Positions 19,978 to 28,436 of a stretch of 32,237 nt of DNA are shown piece by piece. Within the stretch, counting starts at the first letter, position 1. Every line of letters begins with the position of its first letter. This stretch comes from Rubrivivax sp. Lineage in GTDB: Bacteria > Pseudomonadota > Gammaproteobacteria > Burkholderiales > Burkholderiaceae_C. Below the pieces are notes generated by a model that saw nothing but the letters and a program-made list of their open reading frames with translations, did not search any database and was not told where the DNA came from. Location: contig JAHBZS010000053.1 in NCBI GenBank assembly GCA_019635285.1, positions 1 through 32,237 on the forward strand, given 5' to 3'. The position numbers and the translations under genes are program-made.

Positions 19978-20804
19978 AGCGTCACCTGGCCGCGGATGCA
20001 CTCGGCCACCTCGCCGCCGACCCAGACGGTGCCGTCGCGGCGCTCGATCACCACGCGGCCGGCGCGTCCCAGCGCGTGGCCCTGGCTGGCCACGTAGCGC
20101 GGCGGCGCCTGGCCGGTGCCGATCAGCCACTGCGCGACGCTGGCATTCAGGCTGCCGGTCACCGGGTCTTCGTACATGCCGTCGCCGATGAAGGCGCGCA
20201 GCTCAAACTGCGCGTCGCCGCCGGCGGCATGCGGGCCGACGACGCCGAGCGCCAGGCCCGCCAACGCCGGCCAGTCCGGGCGCAGCGCGCGCACCGCGTC
20301 GGCCGAGTCCAGCATCACCGCACACCAGCCCGGCCCGTTGTCCACCCACTGGTGGTCCAGCAACGCGGCGCGCGGCAGGCGCAGGCCGCGCGCGATCTGC
20401 GCCAGCAGCGCCTCGTCCAGCGGCCCGCTGCGGCGCGTGGGCGGCGCGGCGAAGGCCAGCCGGCTGCCGTCGCGCCGCACCTCGACCAGGCCGACGCCGC
20501 ACTGCTGCACGACGACGTCGCCGCGGCGCGGTGTGCCGCCGGCAGCCAGCCAGGCGTGGCAGCTGCCCAGCGTCGGATGGCCGGCGAAGGGCAGCTCGCC
20601 GCCCGGCGTGAAGATGCGCACGCGGTAGTCGGCCGCGGCGTCGGTAGGCGGCAGCAGGAAGGTGGTCTCGGACAGGTTGGTCCAGCGCGCGAAGGCGGCC
20701 ATGCGCGCGTCGTCCAGGCCGGTGGCGTCGTGCACCACCGCCAGCGGGTTGCCGCGCAGGCCGTCGGCGCTGAACACGTCTAGCTGGTCGAAGCGCCGCG
20801 TCAT
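19974..20804 (-). CDS. PhzF family isomerase-like protein
   Basis: A 276-residue protein of the diaminopimelate-epimerase fold. Family marks are FSADGLRGNPLAVV, the catalytic Glu E46 in NLSETTFLL, GGELPFAGHPTLG and EDPVTGSLNASVAQWL. PhzF itself isomerises a phenazine precursor, but the rest of the phenazine set is absent here, so only a general isomerase role can be assigned. The start overlaps the aminotransferase stop by 4 nt (ATGA). Confidence 0.87.
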   Translation of the reverse strand: MTRRFDQLDVFSADGLRGNPLAVVHDATGLDDARMAAFARWTNLSETTFLLPPTDAAADYRVRIFTPGGELPFAGHPTLGSCHAWLAAGGTPRRGDVVVQQCGVGLVEVRRDGSRLAFAAPPTRRSGPLDEALLAQIARGLRLPRAALLDHQWVDNGPGWCAVMLDSADAVRALRPDWPALAGLALGVVGPHAAGGDAQFELRAFIGDGMYEDPVTGSLNASVAQWLIGTGQAPPRYVASQGHALGRAGRVVIERRDGTVWVGGEVAECIRGQVTL

Positions 20805-22015
20805 GCCCGGGCCTCCAGCGCGGTGCGCAGCACGCCGCCGAGCGCGGCCACGCCTTGGTCGATGAGCGGCGGCGCCACGGTGACGAAGCTCAGGCGCAGC
20901 GTGTTGGCGCGTGGGGCCTCGCCCCCGTCGCTGCAGTAGAACGGCGCGCCGGGCACGTAGGCCATGCCGGCCTCCACCGCGCGCGGCAGCAGCGCCACCG
21001 CGTCCAGGCCGGCAGGCAGTTCGACCCAGAAGAACATGCCGCCGGCCGGCACGTTGAAGCGGCAGCCCGCCGGCAGGTGGCGGTCCAGCGCGGCGCGCAT
21101 GGCATCGCGCTGCGCCTTGTAGCGCGCGCGCACCTGCGGCAGGTGGGTGTCGAGCAGGCCGCTGCGGATGACCTCGTAGGCCACGCGCTGGTTGAAGCCG
21201 GGGGTGTGCAGGTCGGCCGCCTGCTTGGCCTGCAGCAGCTTCGGATACAGCGCCGCCGGCGCGACGACGTAGCCCAGGCGCAGCCCCGGCGCCAGCACCT
21301 TGGAAAAAGAGCCGAGGTAGATCGCGCCGTCGCCCGCGCTGGCCGCCAGCGGCGGTGGCGGCGGCGCGTCGAACCACAGCTCGCCGTAGGGGTTGTCCTC
21401 GACCAGCAGCAGGCCGGCCTGGGCGGCCGCGCGCGCCACTTCCACGCGGCGCGCCGCGCCCATGCTGCGTCCGCTGGGGTTCTGGAAGTTGGGCAGCAAG
21501 TACAGGAAGCGCGCGCCCGCCGCCGCGGCCAGCGCCTGCGGCAGCGGGCCCTGCTCGTCGCAGGGCACCGACTGGAACTGCGGCTCGAATGGCGCGAAGG
21601 CCTGCAGCGCGCCCAGGTACGTGGGCGCCTCCACCGCCACGCGGCTGCCGGCGTCGATGAGCACCTTGCCCACCAGGTCCAGGCCCTGCTGCGAGCCGGT
21701 GGTGATCAGCACCTGGTCGGCGCGCACGCGCAGGCCCTGCGCGCCGAGCTGCGCCGCCACCCAGTCGCGCAGCGGGCCGAAGCCTTCGCTGGCGGCGTAC
21801 TGCAGCGCCTCGTGCGGCGTGTCGGCCAGCACGCGCTCGCAGGCCTCGCGCATGGCCTGCACCGGAAAGCTCTCCGGCGCCGGCAGGCCGCCGGCCAGCG
21901 AGATGATGCCGGGCTTCTCGGTCACCTTGAGGATCTCGCGGATCACCGAGGGCTCCAGCCGTTCGGCGCGGCGCGCCAGCGTCCAGGGGGCAGTGGGCAA
22001 GGCAGTCTCCTTCAT
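20801..22015 (-). CDS. PLP-dependent aminotransferase, 2-aminoadipate (LysN)-like class I
   Basis: A 404-residue fold-type I aminotransferase. The motifs are SLAGGLPAPESFP, LQYAASEGFGPLRDW, ITTGSQQGLDL, LPNFQNPSGRSM, VEDNPYGEL, and the PLP lysine K239 in GSFSKVLAPGLRLGY. This pattern is typical of the 2-aminoadipate/multi-substrate transaminases related to LysN and to MocR C-terminal domains. Substrate uncertain. It starts 7 nt after the EamA gene and overlaps the PhzF gene by 4 nt. Confidence 0.88.
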   Translation of the reverse strand: MKETALPTAPWTLARRAERLEPSVIREILKVTEKPGIISLAGGLPAPESFPVQAMREACERVLADTPHEALQYAASEGFGPLRDWVAAQLGAQGLRVRADQVLITTGSQQGLDLVGKVLIDAGSRVAVEAPTYLGALQAFAPFEPQFQSVPCDEQGPLPQALAAAAGARFLYLLPNFQNPSGRSMGAARRVEVARAAAQAGLLLVEDNPYGELWFDAPPPPPLAASAGDGAIYLGSFSKVLAPGLRLGYVVAPAALYPKLLQAKQAADLHTPGFNQRVAYEVIRSGLLDTHLPQVRARYKAQRDAMRAALDRHLPAGCRFNVPAGGMFFWVELPAGLDAVALLPRAVEAGMAYVPGAPFYCSDGGEAPRANTLRLSFVTVAPPLIDQGVAALGGVLRTALEARA

Positions 22016-22022
22016 GCGAGGG

Positions 22023-22946
22023 TCAGCGCTGCACCGGCATCTTGCGGCCCAGCGCGACGGTGGCGATCACCGCCAGCGAGAACATCACGGTCACCGGCTC
22101 GAGCTTCTCGCCCAGCACCGGCACCGCGAACAGCAGCGCCAGGAAGGGCTGCAGCAGCTGCACCTGGCTGACGCGCACCGTGCCGCCCAGCGCCAGGCCG
22201 CGGTACCAGGCGAAGAAGCCCAGCCACATCGAGAACAGCGTGACGTAGGCAAAGCCGGCCCAGGCCGACGCGCTGGCCGCATGTGTGGGCCAGCTCAGCA
22301 GCATCAGCGGCGCGGTCAGCGGCAGGCTCAGCACCAGCACCCAGCAGATGGCCTGCTCGGCGCCGAGCTCGCGCGCCGCGGCGGCGCCGGCCACGTAGCC
22401 CGAGGCGGCGCTGAGGATGGCCAGCAGCAGCAGCCCGTCGGCCGCACTCAGGCGCCCGCCGCCGGCGCCGGCGGCGAAGGCCAGCACCAGCGCGCTGCCG
22501 GCCAGCGCGCAGGCCCAGAAGCCCCACGACGGCCGCTGCCGCAACACCACGGCGGCGATCGCCGCGGTGGCCAGCGGCAGCAGCCCGGTGACCACCGCGG
22601 CATGCATCGCATCCACCTGGCGCAGCGCCAGCGCCAGGAACAACGGGAAGCCGATCACCGTGCCGGCGGCGCTCAGGCCCAGCGCCGGCCACAGCCGGCG
22701 CGGCGGCCGCGCAGCGCGCGTCAGCAGCAGGAAGCCGATGCTCAGCAGCGCCGCCAGCGCCGCCCGCCCGGCGGTGACGAACAGCGGCGGCAACTGCGGC
22801 GCGTCCACCGGGCCGACGGCCAGGCGCGTCATCGGCAAGGTCAGCGCAAAGATGGCCACGCCCAGCAGGCCGAGCCACAGGCCGCGCGACTCGGCAGCCG
22901 CCGACGTGGGCGCAGGCGTGGGGGTGGGCGTGGACAGCGAGGGCAT
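22023..22946 (-). CDS. EamA/DMT-superfamily transporter
   Basis: A 307-residue inner-membrane protein with about ten hydrophobic helices in two EamA repeats after a Pro/Thr-rich 20-residue N-terminus. Conserved elements include GRAALAALLSIGFLL, RQVDAMHAAVVTGLLPL in the first repeat and QLLQPFLALLFAVPVLGEKL in the second. Members export amino acids, amines or other metabolites. It is first in its unit and diverges from a MocR regulator gene, so it is the likely primary regulatory target. Confidence 0.88.
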   Translation of the reverse strand: MPSLSTPTPTPAPTSAAAESRGLWLGLLGVAIFALTLPMTRLAVGPVDAPQLPPLFVTAGRAALAALLSIGFLLLTRAARPPRRLWPALGLSAAGTVIGFPLFLALALRQVDAMHAAVVTGLLPLATAAIAAVVLRQRPSWGFWACALAGSALVLAFAAGAGGGRLSAADGLLLLAILSAASGYVAGAAAARELGAEQAICWVLVLSLPLTAPLMLLSWPTHAASASAWAGFAYVTLFSMWLGFFAWYRGLALGGTVRVSQVQLLQPFLALLFAVPVLGEKLEPVTVMFSLAVIATVALGRKMPVQR

Positions 22947-22952
22947 CGCCGC

Positions 22953-23017
22953 AGTGTAGGGGCCGCCAGCAGTACATTGGCACTACACTTTTGCATCACA
23001 GTTCCACATCTGTACTG
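22953..23017. promoter_or_regulatory. Interleaved inverted repeats in the EamA/MocR divergent region
   Basis: AGTGTAG (22953-22959) with CTACACT (22983-22989), and CAGTACA (22970-22976) with TGTACTG (23011-23017), are two perfect 7-bp inverted repeats that interlock within the 98-nt gap. A TTGGCA hexamer at 22977-22982 could be a -35 box for the regulator gene. MocR proteins commonly bind repeats between themselves and their divergent target, so these are operator candidates. Confidence 0.5.
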
Positions 23018-23044
23018 GCCATCGCAGCAGCACAGCTCACGCCG

Positions 23045-24517
23045 ATGAACGCGCCGGAAGCCCTGCCCCCCACGGCCGTGCCGCTGTCGCGCCACGCCCA
23101 GGCGACCCTGGCCGAGCAGCTGGCCGGACACTTCGCCGGGCGCATCCGCCAGCGCCTGCTGCCGGCCGGCACGCGGCTGCCGTCGGTGCGTGAATGCGCG
23201 CGCCGGCACGGCCTGAGCCCGAGCACGGTGGTCGCCGCCTACGACCGGCTGCTCGCCGCCGGCCTGGTGGAATCGCGCCGCCAGCGCGGCTTCTTCGTAC
23301 GCGAGCCGGCCCCCGGCGAGCGACCCGAGCCGGCGCGCGGTGCGGGGCACGGCGGGGCGCGCATGCCGCTGCCGGTGAGCGCGACGACGCTGATCCGCGG
23401 CATGTTCCAGCCCGCGGGCGCGCAGCCGATGCCCGGCCTGGGCACGCTGCCGGCGGACTGGCTGGACCTGCCGATGCTCGCCACCGCCCTGCACAAGGTG
23501 AGCCGCAGCGCCGCCTTCGGCGAGTGCTCGCTGCGCTATGGCGAGCCGGCCGGCGACATGCGGCTGCGCCGCGCGCTGTCGCACAAGCTGGCCGAATACG
23601 GGGTCAAGGCCACGGCGCAGCAGATCCTCACCACCATCGGCGCGACGCAGGCGCTGGACGTGGTGACACGCACGCTGCTGCGCGCCGGCGACGCGGTGCT
23701 CGTCGACGAGCCCGGCTGGGCCGTCGAATACGCGCGCCTGGCGGCGCTGGGCATGCGCGTGCTGCCGGTGCCGCGCGGCGAGGAAGGCCCGGACCTGGAG
23801 GTGATGCAGCAGCTGATCGCGGCGCACCGGCCGCGGCTGTACGTCACCGTGTCGGTGCTGCACAACCCCACCGGCGCGTCGCTGTCGCTGCACCGCGCGC
23901 ACCAATTGCTGCGCCTGGCCGAGCAGCACGAGCTGCACGTCGTCGAGGACGACACCTGCGCGCACCTGGCGCCGCCGCACCTGCCGCGGCTGGCGGCGCT
24001 GGACGGGCTGCAGCGCAGCTTCTACATCTCCGGCTTCTCCAAGATCCTGGCGCCCAACTGGCGCGTCGGCTACCTGGCGGCGCCGCCGGCATGGGTGGAC
24101 CGGCTGGTCGACACCAAGCTGCTGACGACGCTGACCACGCCGTCGCTGACCGAACAGGCGCTGGCGCATTGCCTGGAGCAGGGGCTGCTGCGCCGCCACG
24201 TCGAGCGCGTGATGCAGCGCCTGGACACGGCACGCTCGCGCACCGTGCATGCCGCCGAGAGCCACGGCTTCCGCTTCGCCGCGCCGCCGCGCGGGCTGTT
24301 CGGCTGGGTCGACGCCGGCTGCGACACCGAGCGCCTGGCCGAGGCGATGCTCGACCAGGGCTGGCTCCTCGCCCCCGGCGCGCTGTTCCATGCGGTGCCG
24401 CGCCCGACGACGCTGATGCGCATCAACTTCGCGACGACGCAGGATGCGGCGTTCTGGCGCGCGCTGCGCCAGGCCTGCGGCCACATTTCACAGCGGCGCG
24501 ACGCCGTGCGGGCGTAG
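23045..24517 (+). CDS. MocR-type transcriptional regulator (GntR wHTH plus aminotransferase domain)
   Basis: A 490-residue regulator. Residues 25-90 form a GntR winged helix (AGTRLPSVRECARRHGLSPS, then TVVAAYDRLLAAGLVE). A Gly/Pro-rich linker follows to about 110, then a fold-type I aminotransferase-like domain. The PLP lysine is K333 in YISGFSKILAPNWR. At the position where family members usually carry Tyr to contact the PLP ring (DxxY-type motif), the sequence reads EDDTCAHL, with Cys305. The ATG at 23045 was chosen; a TTG further upstream would extend into the operator region. It diverges from the EamA unit, its probable target. The effector is likely an amino acid or amine; this is inference. 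Confidence 0.9.
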   Translation: MNAPEALPPTAVPLSRHAQATLAEQLAGHFAGRIRQRLLPAGTRLPSVRECARRHGLSPSTVVAAYDRLLAAGLVESRRQRGFFVREPAPGERPEPARGAGHGGARMPLPVSATTLIRGMFQPAGAQPMPGLGTLPADWLDLPMLATALHKVSRSAAFGECSLRYGEPAGDMRLRRALSHKLAEYGVKATAQQILTTIGATQALDVVTRTLLRAGDAVLVDEPGWAVEYARLAALGMRVLPVPRGEEGPDLEVMQQLIAAHRPRLYVTVSVLHNPTGASLSLHRAHQLLRLAEQHELHVVEDDTCAHLAPPHLPRLAALDGLQRSFYISGFSKILAPNWRVGYLAAPPAWVDRLVDTKLLTTLTTPSLTEQALAHCLEQGLLRRHVERVMQRLDTARSRTVHAAESHGFRFAAPPRGLFGWVDAGCDTERLAEAMLDQGWLLAPGALFHAVPRPTTLMRINFATTQDAAFWRALRQACGHISQRRDAVRA

Positions 24518-24541
24518 CATCGCAGCGCCCCTCGCGAACCG

Positions 24542-25282
24542 ATGTTCCCGTCCACCCTGCCCTTCGGCGAACCCGACCTGATGCGCGCCAGCGCCTTTCG
24601 GCGCTACCTGGACGAATCGGCGGGCGATGCCGACACGCGGGCCTCGGGGCTGTCGACACTGACCCCGTCGCTGCTGATGGACCTGCTGCGCTTCGAGCAA
24701 CAGGGGCAGCACGGCGGCCTGCTGGAGATCCTGGCGGCCTGCATCCGCCACGCCTGCCGCCTGCTGCTGCACCTGCAGGCCGACGACCGCATGGTGCCGC
24801 TGACCATGTTCCCGGTGGAGCGGCTGGTGCATTGCCCGATGCCGATACGCCAGTTCATGGCGCTGCGCCTGGGCGACCTGCGTGTGCTGCACGTCGAGCC
24901 GGCGCTGCTGCGCCCCCCCGGCGACCGCGTGCAGGCGATGGTCGGCGAGACGCAGCACTACGGCCCGCTGGGGCCGCTGCTGTGGGAGCTGGCGCTGCGC
25001 GGCTCGCGCGCCGAGTTGCTGCCCGAGATCGCCGGCCAGGCGGCGTACCGCATCTCGGCCGGCCTGAACCTGCGTGCGATGGACATCGGCGGCTCGATGG
25101 CCGAGGCCGTGGCGCGGCTGAAACGCGAGACCAGCAACCTGCGCGGCATCGCCCAGTGGCCCGGCTTCGACCGCGAGCGCGCGATGCGCCTGCTCAACGC
25201 GCTGTACCTGCAGGGCGGGCTGATGGTCAGCCGCACACACCCGGCGGCCACCCACGAAGGCTGGGGCAGCGGCCGCCACTGA
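24542..25282 (+). CDS. Unrecognised 246-residue cytoplasmic protein
   Basis: I do not recognise the family. It has no signal peptide, membrane helix or familiar nucleotide-binding motif. It looks mostly alpha-helical, with Leu-rich stretches (LLEILAACIRHACRLLLHLQ). Its central VPLTMFPVERLVHCPM segment could be beta, and the C-terminal half includes GLNLRAMDIGGSMAEAVARL and RAMRLLNALYLQGGLMVSR. Coding support comes from GC-rich third positions and close packing, 24 nt after the MocR stop, in the same direction. It may be co-transcribed with the regulator. It converges with uup. Confidence 0.75.
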   Translation: MFPSTLPFGEPDLMRASAFRRYLDESAGDADTRASGLSTLTPSLLMDLLRFEQQGQHGGLLEILAACIRHACRLLLHLQADDRMVPLTMFPVERLVHCPMPIRQFMALRLGDLRVLHVEPALLRPPGDRVQAMVGETQHYGPLGPLLWELALRGSRAELLPEIAGQAAYRISAGLNLRAMDIGGSMAEAVARLKRETSNLRGIAQWPGFDRERAMRLLNALYLQGGLMVSRTHPAATHEGWGSGRH

Positions 25283-25362
25283 CGCAGGCCCGCGCACGAC
25301 TGGCGCAGTCCCTCGAGCGACCGACGCGGGCTCTCGAGTTACTGGCGCAGGCTTTCGAGCGC
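25279..25362. repeat. Four tandem 21-bp units spanning the uup stop codon
   Basis: Units start at 25279, 25300, 25321 and 25342 and share the pattern CTG(G/A)CGCAGGC-TCTCGAGC. On the minus strand they read ALESLRQ, then stop-LESPRR, SLEGLRQ and SCAGLRQ. That is one heptad each; the first ends Uup and the others continue in frame after the TAA. The outermost unit overlaps the last codons of the convergent 246-aa gene. Confidence 0.85.
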
Positions 25363-27237
25363 TTCCCAGCGCTGCAGCGCCTGCTCCAGCTCGTCGTCGA
25401 TCTGCGCATAGCGCGCCTGCAGCTCGGCCACGCGCTGCGGTTCGCGCGTGTACAGCTCAGCGCCGGCCAGGCGTTCGCCGATGCCGCGCTGTTCGGCTTC
25501 GAGCGCGTCGATGCGCGCCGGCAGCTCCTGCAGCTCGCGCTGCTCCTTGAAGCCCAGCTTGCGTGACGCCGCCGCCGGCGTTGGGCTGGGCGCCGGGCTG
25601 GGCGCGGGCGCGGCGGCAGCCGCCCGCGGCGGCTCCGCGGCGGCGAGCTGGCGCGCACGGGCGCGCTGCAGCTGCCAGTCCTCGTAGCCGCCTTCGTATT
25701 CGCGCCAGCGGCCCGGCGCCTCCTCGCCCTCCCAGGCGATGGTGCTGGTGACCACGTGGTCCAGGAAGCGCCGGTCGTGGCTGACCAGGAACACCGTGCC
25801 GGCATAGGCCTGCAGCAGTTCCTCCAGCAATTCGAGCGTGGCGATGTCCAGGTCGTTGGTCGGCTCGTCCAGCACCAGCACGTTGGCCGGCAGCGCGAAC
25901 AGCCGTGCCAGCAGCATGCGGTTGCGCTCGCCGCCCGACAGCGTGCGCACCGGCGAGTGGGCCCGCTCCGGCGCGAACAGGAAGTCGTTCAGGTAGCTCA
26001 TCACGTGCTTGCGCTGGCCGTTGAACTCGACCCATTCGCTGCCCGGGCTGATGCTGTCGGCCAGCGTCGCATCCAGGTCGAGGTGGCTGCGCATCTGGTC
26101 GAAGTAGGCGGTGGCCAGCTTGGTGCCGCGCCGCACCGTGCCTTGCGTCGGCTGCAGCTCGCCGAGCACCAGCTTGAGCAGGGTCGTCTTGCCGGCGCCG
26201 TTGGGGCCGATCAGCCCGACCTTGTCGCCGCGCAGGATCGTCGCGCTGAAGTGGTCGACCACCGGCGGGCGGTCGGGTGCGTAGCGGAAGCTCACGTCGC
26301 GCAGTTCGGCCACGATCTTGCCGCTGGGCACGCCGGCATCCAGCTCCAGCCGCACCTGGCCCAGGGTGTCGCGCCGCTGCGCACGCGTCGCGCGCAGGCG
26401 CTGCAGCCGCTCGACGCGCGCGACGCTGCGCGTGCGCCGCGCCTCCACGCCCTTGCGGATCCACTGCTCCTCCTGGGCCAGCAGCTTGTCGGCGCGGGCG
26501 TTGGCCAACGCCTCGGCGGCAAGCTGCTCGTCCTTCAGGTTTTCGTAGGCGCTGAAGTTGCCCGGGTAGCTGCGCAGCACGCCGCGGTCGAGTTCGACGA
26601 TGCGCGTGCACACCGCGTCGAGAAACGCGCGGTCGTGCGTGACCAGCATGACGCTGCCCTTGAAGTCGCGCAGCAGTTCTTCGAGCCAGGCGATCGAGTC
26701 CAGGTCCAGGTGGTTGGTGGGCTCGTCCAGCAGCAGCACCTCGGGCAGCGCCACCAGCGCCTGCGCCAGCGCCACGCGCTTGTTCATGCCGCCGGACAGG
26801 CTGCCGATGTCGCGCGCGCCGTCCAGATGCAGCTGCGCCAGCGTGGTGGCCACACGCTGCTCCCAGTTCCACGCGTCCAGGGCCTCGATGCGCGACTGCA
26901 ACGCGTCCAGGTCATCGCCCGGCGCATGCGCCTCGTAGCGCTGGCGCACGGCCTGCGCCTCGGCCACGCCTTCGGCGACGACCTCGAACACGCTGCGCGC
27001 GGCATCGAACAGCGGCTCCTGCGGCACGTAGCGGATGCGCAGGCCCTGCGTCATCTGCAGCAGGCCGTCGTCCAGCTTTTCCAGGCCGGCCAGCAGCTTC
27101 AGCAGCGACGACTTGCCGGCGCCGTTGCGGCCGATCAGGCCGAGCCGCTCGCCGGCCGCCAGCGACAACGCCGCGTCGTCGAGCAGCGCCACATGGCCGA
27201 AGGCCAGGTGGGCGTGGGACAGGGACAGGATGGCCAT
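25339..27237 (-). CDS. uup: ABC-F family ATPase Uup
   Basis: A cytoplasmic protein with two ATP-binding cassettes and no membrane domain, of the ribosome/DNA-associated ABC-F group. First cassette: Walker A GRNGAGKS, signature LSGGMNKR, Walker B with DEPTNHLDLDS. Second cassette: GPNGAGKT, LSGGERNR, DEPTNDLDIAT. The linker between them is the charged helical ABC-F hairpin, and an Ala/Pro-rich segment leads to a C-terminal coiled coil, the Uup hallmark. The 632-residue length is near the E. coli protein. The ATG at 27237 gives MAILSLSHAHLAFG. The C-terminus ends inside a 21-bp tandem repeat. Confidence 0.94.
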   Translation of the reverse strand: MAILSLSHAHLAFGHVALLDDAALSLAAGERLGLIGRNGAGKSSLLKLLAGLEKLDDGLLQMTQGLRIRYVPQEPLFDAARSVFEVVAEGVAEAQAVRQRYEAHAPGDDLDALQSRIEALDAWNWEQRVATTLAQLHLDGARDIGSLSGGMNKRVALAQALVALPEVLLLDEPTNHLDLDSIAWLEELLRDFKGSVMLVTHDRAFLDAVCTRIVELDRGVLRSYPGNFSAYENLKDEQLAAEALANARADKLLAQEEQWIRKGVEARRTRSVARVERLQRLRATRAQRRDTLGQVRLELDAGVPSGKIVAELRDVSFRYAPDRPPVVDHFSATILRGDKVGLIGPNGAGKTTLLKLVLGELQPTQGTVRRGTKLATAYFDQMRSHLDLDATLADSISPGSEWVEFNGQRKHVMSYLNDFLFAPERAHSPVRTLSGGERNRMLLARLFALPANVLVLDEPTNDLDIATLELLEELLQAYAGTVFLVSHDRRFLDHVVTSTIAWEGEEAPGRWREYEGGYEDWQLQRARARQLAAAEPPRAAAAAPAPSPAPSPTPAAASRKLGFKEQRELQELPARIDALEAEQRGIGERLAGAELYTREPQRVAELQARYAQIDDELEQALQRWEALESLRQ

Positions 27238-27312
27238 GGCAGGGCGGCGATTATCGGCAACGGGCGCGCGCCACCGCTGTGGTGCCTCGGCGACGGACAA
27301 AGGCCCCGTGCT

Positions 27313-27336
27313 TCCCCTGCGCGCGCGGGCAGGGGA
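27313..27336. promoter_or_regulatory. Hairpin and -10-like element upstream of uup
   Basis: TCCCCTGC (27313-27320) pairs perfectly with GCAGGGGA (27329-27336) across an 8-nt loop, followed on the plus strand by GACAAT (27335-27340), a -10-like hexamer pointing toward the PEP-CTERM gene. A second small hairpin GGCCC-TAC-GGGCC lies at 27404-27416. These are the only visible structures in the 284-nt divergent gap. Confidence 0.35.
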
Positions 27337-27521
27337 CAATCGGCGCCACACGACGAAGCGATGCGCGCGCGCCACGCCGCGACCCCCTCATCCAAGGTGG
27401 TAAGGCCCTACGGGCCGTGACGGAATGGCTGCAGCGCGCCCATGCGTGTTGCAGGCCCCTGGTAGCCCGGGCGGCCGCACCGCATGATGACGACACAAAG
27501 AACGTCGTTGGAGGATTTCCG

Positions 27522-28379
27522 ATGTTTGATCACCACCGCGCCTCGCGCCGCCGAGGCGGCTTGCTGCTGCTTTGGGCGGCGCTTTGTGCGCCGGCCCTGG
27601 CCGACCCGATCTCGCTCGCGCCGACGCTGGCGGGGCACTACCGCGCCGGCACCGGCGTCGATGCGCAGTTCCTGAAGGTGCAGGACAGCTGGCGCGGCAG
27701 CGGCGTGCTCTACGACCCGGTGACCGACCAGTTGGGCGTGGGGCAGCCCATCGGCAACTTTCCCGGCGGCAGCGGCCTGTGGGGCCTGGTGGACTGGCAC
27801 ACCGCCTACCACCAGCCGACGGCCGGCATGATCGAGGCCACCTGGAGCGGCCGCGCCACGCAGATCGCCTTCGGCGACGTCGGCTACAACGACGTGCACG
27901 GCAGCGCGCTGGGCGTCGTGCCGCTGGCGCCGCTGTTCCAGCCGGGCCAGGACGACGCGCAGCAGGAAAACTGGGCGGCGCGCTTCCAGGGCTACATCCG
28001 CATCACCGAAGCCGGCTTCTACAACTTCGGCGTGCTGCACGACGACGGCTTCTTCTTCGACCTGTACGGCACGGACGGACAGGCCTCGATCTGGAACGAC
28101 TTCCTGAACCCGCCGAACCGCATGGCCTTCGCCGACGGGCTGCTGCTGCAGGCCGGCCTGTACGCCTTCGAGTTGGGCAGCTACGAGCACCTGGAAGCCG
28201 GCGTGGTGGAGCTGTCCTGGATGCGCGGCGACGGCGCATGGTCGCGCCTGCCCTCCGACCACCTGGTGGCCGTCGGTGACGTGGCAGCGGTGCCCGAGCC
28301 GGCCAGCGGACTGCTGTTGGCCGGTGGCCTGCTGGCCCTGGCCGCGACGCGACGCGCAGCCCGGCCGCCGCAGATTTGA
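27522..28379 (+). CDS. PEP-CTERM sorting-domain protein with PA14-like region
   Basis: A 285-residue exported protein. Residues 1-27 are a signal peptide after an Arg-rich start. The C-terminal 29 residues are a PEP-CTERM tag: VPEP, a hydrophobic helix and RR, then a short tail. Such tags are processed by exosortase in EPS-producing bacteria. Residues about 150-240 (GYIRITEAGFYNFGVLHDDG, FFFDLYGTDG, GLYAFELGSYEHLEAGVVEL) resemble the PA14/GLEYA beta-barrel that binds carbohydrate. TTGGAGGA precedes the ATG with 7-nt spacing. The glycosyltransferase gene follows 57 nt later. No exosortase gene lies in the window. Confidence 0.87.
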   Translation: MFDHHRASRRRGGLLLLWAALCAPALADPISLAPTLAGHYRAGTGVDAQFLKVQDSWRGSGVLYDPVTDQLGVGQPIGNFPGGSGLWGLVDWHTAYHQPTAGMIEATWSGRATQIAFGDVGYNDVHGSALGVVPLAPLFQPGQDDAQQENWAARFQGYIRITEAGFYNFGVLHDDGFFFDLYGTDGQASIWNDFLNPPNRMAFADGLLLQAGLYAFELGSYEHLEAGVVELSWMRGDGAWSRLPSDHLVAVGDVAAVPEPASGLLLAGGLLALAATRRAARPPQI

Positions 28380-28436
28380 CGGCCCCGCCCGCGCGCGCGC
28401 CCGGCGCGCCGCACCACAACCCACGCCATCCGGACC

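Noticed and set aside
19974-20804. Phenazine biosynthesis locus
   Set aside because: Only a PhzF-family gene is present; no other phz genes accompany it.
25756-27420. 554-codon plus-strand frame opposite uup
   Set aside because: Gln/Val/Arg-rich antisense frame of a conserved ABC-F gene.
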